This document shows, one piece after another, positions 58,059 through 64,000 of a DNA stretch of 64,000 bases. The translations under genes were made by a program, and so were the position numbers. Origin of the DNA: Actinocatenispora sp963805605 (GTDB lineage Bacteria; Actinomycetota; Actinomycetes; Mycobacteriales; Micromonosporaceae); assembly GCA_963805605.1 (NCBI GenBank), contig CAWDUX010000002.1:1674001-1738000 (forward strand), given 5' to 3'. A model generated the notes under the pieces. It was not told the origin of the DNA. It ran no database searches and saw only the letters and a list, made by a program, of their open reading frames with translations. Each line of letters begins with the position of its first letter. Positions within the stretch are counted from its first letter, which is position 1.

Positions 58059-59577
58059 GTGAACTTGAGGAACCGATCGGATTCTGTCGGCGCATTGTGG
58101 ATGCGCCGACGAAAAGTGTTCGTCGCGACGTTCGTCGCGATCTCGTCCGCGACCATGGCCAGCATGGCTGGACCGGCGATCGCCAGCGCGGCAGCCAATC
58201 CCGTGACGCAGTTGTCGATACGGCCAACCCTGCAGCGTTGCTGCGACAGCCATGGCCACTGCAGGGGGTGTCGAGGACCGCAGGGCCCGCCGGGACCACA
58301 GGGCCCACAGGGTCCGCAGGGACCGCAGGGCGACCCCGGACCGCAGGGCGACCCGGGCGCCACCGGACCACAGGGCGACCCCGGCACACCCGGCGCCACC
58401 GGACCACAAGGTGACCCCGGCACACCCGGCGCCCAGGGCGACCCCGGCACACCCGGACCACAAGGTGACCCCGGCACACCCGGCGCCACCGGACCACAAG
58501 GCGACCCCGGCACACCCGGACCACAAGGCGACCCCGGCGCCACCGGACCACAAGGCGACCCCGGCGCCACCGGACCACAAGGCGACCCCGGCGCCACCGG
58601 ACCACAAGGCGACCCCGGCGCCACCGGACCACAAGGCGACCCCGGCGCCACCGGACCACAAGGCGACCCCGGCGCCACCGGCGCACAGGGCGACCCCGGC
58701 ACACCCGGCGCACAGGGCGACCCCGGCACACCCGGCGCCACCGGACCACAAGGTCGACCCCGGCGCCACCGGACCACAAGGCGACCCCGGCGCCACCGGC
58801 GCCACCGGTACGGCCGGCGCCACCGGACCGCAGGGACCGCAGGGCGCCACCGGAACAACGGGTGCCACCGGCGCCACCGGACCACAAGGCGACCCCGGAA
58901 CAACGGGTGCCACCGGCGCCACCGGACCGCAGGGCGACCCCGGCGCCACCGGCGCCACCGGTACGGCCGGCGCCACCGGACCGCAGGGACCGCAGGGCGC
59001 CACCGGAACAACGGGTGCCACCGGCGCCACCGGACCACAAGGCGACCCCGGCGCCACCGGGCCCCAGGGACCGAGCATGCCGGGTCTCGACACGGCCACG
59101 GACGGTCTCATCACCTACACCGGCTACGCACCCGGCGATGGGAACCTGTACCTACACGAAAGCGACACCAACATCTGGCAGGACATGTCGCTGGTGCCAG
59201 GTGGTGTCCCCGTCGGCATCATCAACGTGTCGTTGGCCGCCGGTCTGGCCCAGCTCTCCGTGACCATCGAGGCGGGTGGCAGCACCTATCGGTCGGTGTG
59301 CCCATCGTTGATCACGCCCATCGACGTCGCGACCGATTGCTCTGCCTTCACGGCGCTGGCAGCATCACCGACGGCAACGCCTGCGGTGAGCGGTTCGCAG
59401 AGTCCAGCAGCGATGCTGGGTCCTTCGCGCAACATGGGTCGTTCGAACGGCGCGAATGCTGCGCAGCAGTCGCAGAAGCGTGCCGCGGCTCGTTCGCACA
59501 ACAGGAACATCCTGGCGGGTGACCTGCAGGGGTCGAACGCGGGAGCGGACAGCGGGAACACGCTCCTGAGCAAGTAG
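58059..59577 (+). CDS. Exported collagen-like protein, frame broken once inside the Gly-X-Y repeats
   Basis: Secreted surface-type protein of about 505 residues if the frame is repaired. GTG 58059 has TAGGAGGG upstream. The signal peptide ends near AIASAAA-N (residue about 47); a Cys/His head (LQRCCDSHGHCRGC) follows, then about 90 Gly-X-Y triplets (GPQGDPGATGPQG and relatives). The C-terminal domain of about 165 residues begins SMPGLDTATDGLITYTGYAP and ends in a Ser/Ala/Asn-rich tail. The signal frame is in phase up to 58754, where an extra T or C (AAGGTCGACC instead of AAGG-GACC) shifts it; the tail reads in the next frame to 59577. Phase variation, recent mutation or assembly error are all possible. 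Confidence 0.8.
58272..59076. repeat. Collagen-like tandem coding repeats
   Basis: 9-bp and 18-bp units of GG(C/A)GCCACCGGACCACAAGG and GGCGACCCCGG type encode Gly-X-Y. A GGTACGGCCGGCGCCACCGG block of about 180 bp is itself duplicated near 58790-59050. Prone to recombination and misassembly. Confidence 0.9.
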
Positions 59578-59595
59578 ACAGATCGGCTACGCACG

Positions 59596-59632
59596 GAACA
59601 CGGTGGTCGGGATCCAGCCGGCCACCGTGTTC
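59596..59632. terminator. Terminator after the collagen-like gene
   Basis: Perfect 11-bp arms GAACACGGTGG / CCACCGTGTTC around a 15-nt loop, 18 bp after the stop. Confidence 0.7.
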
Positions 59633-59690
59633 TGCTGCCCGCTCGAAACGGCTCAGGTCCGCCCGCCTCATCCGGTCAGCGCGGCGCGGG

Positions 59691-60566
59691 TCAGGACCCG
59701 ATATTCTGGGCGCGGGTCTCCGCGGCAGCCACCGACGAATGGCTCAGCAGCGCGATCCCGAACACCGCCACCGCGCCGCCGGCAACCTGGATGAGCAGGT
59801 GCGCCAGCGAGGAGGCGAGCTGTTCACCGAAGATGGTGGCGCCCAGCGTCACCGCGCAGATCGGCTCCACCGTGTCGATGATCGGCAGGCTCAGCGACAG
59901 TGCGCCGGCCCGGAACGCGCTCTGCGACAGCAGCAGACCGACCAGCCCGGCCGCGATCGCGGCGTACAGCTCCCATTGGCTCAGCATGCCGACACCGAGC
60001 TGGGTCAGCAGACCGACCGAGCTTTTGGTCAACGCGTCGAGCATGCCGAACGTGACGCCGGCCGCGGCCGCCAGCCACATCGTCTGTGCCCGGCCGCGCG
60101 TACGGGTCGAGGCCGTCACCGCCACACCGACCAGGACGATGGCGCCCAGCATCGCCGGTACCCAGGAGGTGAACGGCGGCACCCGGTTGCCCGGGGTCGG
60201 GGGTGAGACGGTGAGGAAGACGGCGATCCCGGCACCCACCGCGACGACCCCGGCCCAGTCCCGGGGCGTCGGCCGGTACCGGTGGGCGACGGCGATCATC
60301 GGCAGCGCGAATACCACGTCGGTGGCCGCCAAGGGCAGCACGAGCGTGATCGGCCCGAAGGCCAGGGCCACCGCCTGGATCACCCAGGACAGCGCGCCCA
60401 GCGCCTGCCCGGCCAGCCAGCGGGGCTTACGCAGCAGGGCCAGCAGCAGCCGCGGATCCAGCGGCTCGCTCGAAGCGCCCTGCGCCGAGCCCTGCTGCAC
60501 CACCGCGGCCAGCGCGAAGCAGCACGCGGCGACGAGTGCCGCCACGACCGCCAGCGCGTACCCCAT
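59691..60566 (-). CDS. DMT-superfamily (EamA/NIPA-like) membrane transporter
   Basis: Integral membrane protein of 291 residues with nine to ten helices. The first half has ALVAACCFALAAVVQQGSA and GPITLVLPLAATDVVFALPMIAVAHRY, and the second half repeats the EamA fold (LSLPIIDTVEPICAVTLGATIFGEQL). The family includes metabolite and magnesium transporters; substrate unknown. ATG 60566. No operon partner. Confidence 0.9.
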   Translation of the reverse strand: MGYALAVVAALVAACCFALAAVVQQGSAQGASSEPLDPRLLLALLRKPRWLAGQALGALSWVIQAVALAFGPITLVLPLAATDVVFALPMIAVAHRYRPTPRDWAGVVAVGAGIAVFLTVSPPTPGNRVPPFTSWVPAMLGAIVLVGVAVTASTRTRGRAQTMWLAAAAGVTFGMLDALTKSSVGLLTQLGVGMLSQWELYAAIAAGLVGLLLSQSAFRAGALSLSLPIIDTVEPICAVTLGATIFGEQLASSLAHLLIQVAGGAVAVFGIALLSHSSVAAAETRAQNIGS

Positions 60567-60613
60567 CCAGCGTTCCCCTCCGGCCGGTCACACCCTATGC
60601 AACCGGACGGGGC

Positions 60614-61633
60614 CTACGCCGGGGTTCTGCTCGCATCGGCGAGGAGTTCGTACGAGCGCAGCCGGGCGGCGTGGTCGTACGCCAGGGTGGTGATCATCAG
60701 CTCCTGCACTCCGGTCCGTTCCACCAGCTCGGCCAGCTGCGCCGCCACCTGGTCCGGGGTGCCGAGCACCGTGTGGGTGCCACGCTGCGCCAGGAACGCG
60801 CGGTCCGGCTCGGTGTACGGGTAGTTCTCCGCCTCGTCCGGGCTGGGCAGCGGGCCGGGTCTGCCGGAACGCAGCTGCAGGAACGACAGGCCCTGCGAGC
60901 TGGCCATCCGCCGTGCCTCGCGTTCGGTGTCGGCGCAGAACACCGCCACCCCGATCATCGCGTACGGCTCCGCCAGCTCCGCCGACGGCTGGAACGACGA
61001 CCGGTACAGCTGCAGCGCCGGTACCGTGTTCTCGCCGCTGAAATGGTGCGCGAACGAGAACGGCATGCCCAGCTGGCCGGCGAGCTGCGCGGAGTAGCCG
61101 CTGGAGCCCAGCAGCCAGATCGGCGGCCGGTAGCCGACACCCGGCACGGCGGTGATCCGCCGGTACGGATGATCGTCGGGGAACCCACCGTCCAGGAACG
61201 CGATCAGCTCACCGAGCTGGCGGGGGAACTCGTCGGCCGCCGGGGACGCCTCGCGGCGCAGCGCGTGCGCGGTCACCTGGTCGGTGCCGGGCGCGCGGCC
61301 GAGCCCGAGGTCGATGCGGTCCGGGTGCAGTGCGGTGAGCATGCCGAACTGTTCGGCGACCACCAGCGGCGCGTGGTTGGGCAGCATCACACCGCCGGAA
61401 CCGACGCGGATGCGCTCGGTGGCGCTGGCCAGGTGGCCGATCAGCACCGGCGGGGAGGACGAGGCGATACCGGGCATGTTGTGGTGCTCGGCGACCCAGA
61501 AGCGGTGGTAGCCGAGGCGCTCGGTGAGCTGGGCGAGCTCCACGCTGTTGCGCAGCGCGGCGGCCGGCTCGGAACCTTCCGGTACCGGGGCCAGGTCCAG
61601 TACCGACAGCTTGACGTCAGCAGAAACGGTCAC
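60614..61633 (-). CDS. LLM-class flavin-dependent oxidoreductase
   Basis: Luciferase-like monooxygenase of 339 residues. KLSVLDLAPVPEGSEPAAALRNSVELAQLTERLGYHRFWVAEHHNMPGIASSSPPVLIGHLA is the MsnO8-type start, with RIRVGSGGVMLPNHAPLVVAEQFGML and DLGLGRAPGTD following. GTG 61633 is preferred; the frame extends to a TTG at 61645. Such enzymes use reduced FMN or F420; substrate unknown. Stands alone 47 bp upstream of the DMT gene on the same strand, possibly one operon. Confidence 0.93.
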   Translation of the reverse strand: MTVSADVKLSVLDLAPVPEGSEPAAALRNSVELAQLTERLGYHRFWVAEHHNMPGIASSSPPVLIGHLASATERIRVGSGGVMLPNHAPLVVAEQFGMLTALHPDRIDLGLGRAPGTDQVTAHALRREASPAADEFPRQLGELIAFLDGGFPDDHPYRRITAVPGVGYRPPIWLLGSSGYSAQLAGQLGMPFSFAHHFSGENTVPALQLYRSSFQPSAELAEPYAMIGVAVFCADTEREARRMASSQGLSFLQLRSGRPGPLPSPDEAENYPYTEPDRAFLAQRGTHTVLGTPDQVAAQLAELVERTGVQELMITTLAYDHAARLRSYELLADASRTPA

Positions 61634-61729
61634 GTACAGCGCCAACAGCGTCGTGCGCCGGCCTCTTCCCGTACGCCGACCACGTCACGTCCCGCCCCTT
61701 TGCGCCTTCGGCGAAAGGTACTTAAGGCC

Positions 61730-61745
61730 CATTCGGGGAAAATGC
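61730..61745 (-). repeat. Half site of the REPIN-like repeat
   Basis: CATTCGGGGAAAATGC matches the right end of the 60-bp units exactly, and the preceding CTTAAGGCC also resembles unit 26201-26260. No left end found. Confidence 0.7.
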
Positions 61746-61816
61746 TCGTACTGAGCGGCGGAAGATCCGCGGCACTGGATCAGTCACCACGCGCTTTCGA
61801 CCTCAACAGCCCGAAA

Positions 61817-61887
61817 TAGCGTGGGTGAGCGCCCACTGCCCCAGATCTTGAGCGCTCCCCCACGCCGCAGCACTCACCCACGCGCTA
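61817..61887. repeat. Inverted repeat with CCCACGC arms
   Basis: TAGCGTGGGTGAG and CTCACCCACGCGCTA pair apart from a two-base bulge, around a loop holding GCCCACTGCCCCAGATCTTG. That loop resembles the right end of the 81-bp elements at 33.2 and 33.9 kb (16 of 21 identical). It lies in the 250-bp gap 61646-61895, which holds no gene. Confidence 0.55.
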
Positions 61888-61895
61888 ACAAGGTG

Positions 61896-62846
61896 CTACG
61901 CCGTCGCGGGCGCCAGGAGCATCGCGTCGCGGGAGATCTCCCGAAAGCCGAGGCTGTAGTACAGCCCCTTCGCCCCCGGGTACCCCGGCGCGCCGAGGCA
62001 GGCGACCGTCATGTGGGTGGCGCCGGCGTCGCGTACCCGGCGCATCCCGTACAGCAGCACGGCGGAGCCCAGACCGCGCCGCCGGTGATCCGGGTGCGTA
62101 CCGACCGGCTCGAACTCGGCGGTACGGTTCGCCGGATCGAACCACATGATCGCGTGCGCGGCCATCGTGCCGTCCGGCGCCTCGACGAGAACATGCAGGT
62201 CACCGCGGTACCCGGCCGTCTGCCGCAGGTTCTCGTACGACCCGACCGAGAACGTCGACGGCGCCCACACGTCCACATGCGCCTGCACGACGGCCTGCGG
62301 GTCGATCTCGGCGGCGGTACGGAACCGGTACCCGTCCGGCAGCGTCGGCTCGGCCACGTCGGTGAGGTCGCGCTCGTTGTACTGGTGCCACGCGCCCTTG
62401 TCGCCGAGCGAGGACGGATCGGTGTCGTACCCGCGCGCCCGCCAGCGCTGCACGGCGAACGTGTCGACGGCGGTCGGCGTCACCGTACGTTCAAGGCCGG
62501 CCGCGACGGCGTCGTACCAGTCGATGACCTCGTCGAGAAGTTCCGCATGGTCGGGGTGGACCTGGTAGGTCAGGTTGGCGCCGGTCACGTCCTTGACCGA
62601 GCCGTCGGTGCGGTGCAGCTGGTGCGGCAGGTGCGCCCAGCCCCACGCGACCAGCTCCCCGTCGCGCGTCCACAACTGGCGCGGCCAGGTCGCACCGAGA
62701 TGCCCGTGGTCCTTGCCCCAGTTCCAGGCCAGTTCGCCGTACGTCACCTCGGCGTTCAGCAGCTCGGGGCCGATGGCGGTGACGCGCTGCGCCAGACCCT
62801 GCATGAGTTCTACATCCGCGGCGGTCAGAAGCTCGAAGTCGGTCAC
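61896..62846 (-). CDS. GNAT-family acetyltransferase, two-domain type
   Basis: Protein of 316 residues. The C-terminal GNAT domain has FEPVGTHPDHRRRGLGSAVLLYGMRRVRDAGATHMTVAC, including the R-R-x-G-L-G acetyl-CoA loop, and ends YYSLGFREISRDAML. The N-terminal half resembles a degenerate GNAT fold (ELAWNWGKDHGHLGATWPRQLWTRDGELVAWGW). GTG 62846 (VTDFELLTAADV) chosen because the upstream extension is only Arg-rich. Substrate unknown. Confidence 0.9.
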   Translation of the reverse strand: MTDFELLTAADVELMQGLAQRVTAIGPELLNAEVTYGELAWNWGKDHGHLGATWPRQLWTRDGELVAWGWAHLPHQLHRTDGSVKDVTGANLTYQVHPDHAELLDEVIDWYDAVAAGLERTVTPTAVDTFAVQRWRARGYDTDPSSLGDKGAWHQYNERDLTDVAEPTLPDGYRFRTAAEIDPQAVVQAHVDVWAPSTFSVGSYENLRQTAGYRGDLHVLVEAPDGTMAAHAIMWFDPANRTAEFEPVGTHPDHRRRGLGSAVLLYGMRRVRDAGATHMTVACLGAPGYPGAKGLYYSLGFREISRDAMLLAPATA

Positions 62847-62991
62847 AGTGCGCCAGTGTGTCGACGCTCCCCCGGCCCGTCGAACCCTTTTCCGCCGCCC
62901 ATCCTCACGCCTCGCCCGCCGCAACTCCCCCGCACCCCGCTGACCTGCACTTTCGTACCGCCGGCCGCTGCGCTCCCGCGCACGTTAGGTC

Positions 62992-63043
62992 GGGAGTTTG
63001 TCGGTTCTGGGTCGCTATAGCGACCCAGAACCGACAAACTCTC
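62992..63043. repeat. 56-nt hairpin family, copy 2
   Basis: Perfect 22-bp arms (62994-63015 with 63020-63041) around a TATA loop, extended by a G.T and a G-C pair. GAGTTTGTCGGTT outer arms match copy 1 at 26304-26359, while the inner CTG/CAG replaces GAT/ATC. Confidence 0.9.
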
Positions 63044-63130
63044 CAGCTTTCGCGCCGCGCTGCCCTTGGCGGCGCACCGGGTATCGCGTCTTACGCTGAA
63101 CCGCGCACGTGATCGACGAAGGGCGGACAG

Positions 63131-63994
63131 ATGTCGGTGGAGTTCCCCGTGGAGACGCGGCGGATTCGGCTGGGCGCCGAGCTCCGGGCGCTGCGCGAGG
63201 CCGCAGGCATCTCGGTACGCGGACTGGCCGCGGCGGCGGACGTCGACTACGCGAAACTGTCCCGGCTGGAGAACGGCAAGGTCCTCAAGCCCAACGCGGA
63301 GGAGATCGGGCGGCTGCTCGACGCCCTCGGCGTGGTCGACCCGAAGCGCGACGACATCCTCGTACTGGCGATGGCCGCGAACTCCCGGGGCTGGTACAAG
63401 GCACTCACCGGCCCGCTGTTCGATCGGCACCGCCAGGTCGCCGAGCTGGAGTCGGGTGTCGTGGACATGCGGCAGTACTCCACTCTGTTCGTTCCCGGGC
63501 TGCTCCAGACCCCCGCGTACGCCCGTAGCCTCTACACCGATGCGACCGGCTACACCTCAGCCGAGGTCGACGAAGCCCTGCGGGTCAGGCGTACCAGGCA
63601 GGCGCTGCTGGACGATTCGACATTCCGGTACAAGGTCCTGCTGGACGAGTCGGTTCTGAGCCGTGCTCCTTGCTCCACAGTGGATATGGCCGACCAGGTC
63701 GATGCGCTCGCCGCCCTGCATGACTCCTCGACCGTCACCGTGCGGGTCGTCCGGCTTTCCAGCGGCTATCGCGAGCTGATGCCCGAGTCATCCTTCACGA
63801 TCTTCCGCTACGAGAACCCTGACAGGTTGCCTGTCGCTTTCATCGAGACGGTGGCCCTGGACATCGCGCTCGACGATCCGGAGGATGTCGCCCAGCATGT
63901 CAGAGCCTTCGACCAGCTCTGGACGGACGCGCTGAGCATCGACGAATCCCGGGAAGTCATGACCCGCGCAGCACGAACACTGAGAAGGAGCTGA
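63131..63994 (+). CDS. XRE-family regulator with DUF5753 domain
   Basis: Regulator of 287 residues. The HTH spans about 12-68 (LGAELRALREAAGISVRGLAAAADVDYAKLSRLENGKV) and DUF5753 about 100-285 (MRQYSTLFVPGLLQTPAYARSLY, RVVRLSSGYRELMPESSFTIFRY). ATG 63131 has AAGGGCGG upstream. The sequence after the stop contains AAGGAG just before the window edge, so a partner gene, probably DUF397, is likely to follow outside the window. Second such system in this window. Confidence 0.93.
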   Translation: MSVEFPVETRRIRLGAELRALREAAGISVRGLAAAADVDYAKLSRLENGKVLKPNAEEIGRLLDALGVVDPKRDDILVLAMAANSRGWYKALTGPLFDRHRQVAELESGVVDMRQYSTLFVPGLLQTPAYARSLYTDATGYTSAEVDEALRVRRTRQALLDDSTFRYKVLLDESVLSRAPCSTVDMADQVDALAALHDSSTVTVRVVRLSSGYRELMPESSFTIFRYENPDRLPVAFIETVALDIALDDPEDVAQHVRAFDQLWTDALSIDESREVMTRAARTLRRS

Positions 63995-64000
63995 CCCGAT

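Noticed and set aside
58272..59076. Repeat array considered as a CRISPR
   Set aside because: The units are contiguous 9/18-bp coding repeats without unique spacers; the same applies to the 15-bp repeats in dnaX (50212-50320).
58014..59114. Minus-strand frames of over 300 codons with GGAGVALWS-type repeats
   Set aside because: They are the antisense of the collagen Gly-X-Y coding repeats, which lie behind a good ribosome-binding site and signal peptide.

Overview
The window is high-GC actinobacterial chromosome, most likely from Micromonosporaceae (this is an inference from gene content, not a measured relationship). Supporting signs are the WhiB-family regulator, XRE/DUF5753 and DUF397 pairs, a SigE-type ECF sigma factor, frequent GTG starts, GTGA/ATGA stop-start overlaps, and several probable leaderless genes with a TANNNT box 6-7 nt before the start codon. 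The first 14 kb follows the gene order of the Mycobacterium tuberculosis Rv3677c-Rv3683 block: MBL-fold hydrolase, RidA, a DUF4177 small protein, two ArsA/Get3-like ATPases, WhiB, a class A penicillin-binding protein and a metallophosphoesterase. A large class III adenylate cyclase/ATPase/TPR protein is translationally coupled to the hydrolase.

Layout. 1-14 kb: envelope and redox housekeeping as above, ending in tRNA-Pro. 14-24 kb: acetyltransferase, aminoglycoside-phosphotransferase-like kinase, a GAF-GAF-GGDEF diguanylate cyclase, the asd/aspartokinase operon, a frameshifted lipoprotein, and an epimerase plus WecG/TagA-type glycosyltransferase pair. 24-36 kb: accessory DNA with XRE-DUF397, MFS, ECF sigma/anti-sigma, leuA with a leucine-rich leader peptide, DinB, a truncated AbiEi-like gene and two exported HNH nucleases. 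36-48 kb: transport and sugar metabolism, namely a class II aldolase, a DHA2 exporter, a glutamate-type ABC importer without its ATPase, a divergently controlled HTH regulator, and a LacI-controlled Gfo/Idh-DUF993-isomerase operon with twin operators. 48-53 kb: the recR-ybaB-dnaX replication/repair block with SRP RNA and tRNA-Ser. 53-64 kb: an RelE/Phd-type toxin-antitoxin pair, a His-rich exported protein, MarR/MFS, an insertion-sequence graveyard, a collagen-like exported protein, DMT, LLM-oxidoreductase, GNAT and XRE genes.

Two things stand out. (1) The His-rich protein and the collagen-like protein, 4 kb apart, share a 30-nt upstream element (26/30 identical) followed by a second GTCACTC-like half, and their signal-peptide regions and Cys/His heads resemble each other. 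They look like co-regulated exported surface proteins. (2) The intergenic spaces carry at least four families of palindromic repeats. One is a REPIN-like 60-bp inverted unit that occurs as two doublets with identical 83-bp period plus two half sites, one of them beside an IS200/IS605-like transposase relic. Another is a 56-nt hairpin with two copies that differ by compensating changes in both arms. A third is an 81-bp element present twice, one copy of which forms the 3' end of a truncated gene.

Three genes carry apparent single-base frame breaks (lipoprotein near 21.6 kb, quinone-reductase-like gene near 48.12 kb, collagen-like gene near 58.75 kb). Real mutation and assembly error cannot be separated here.
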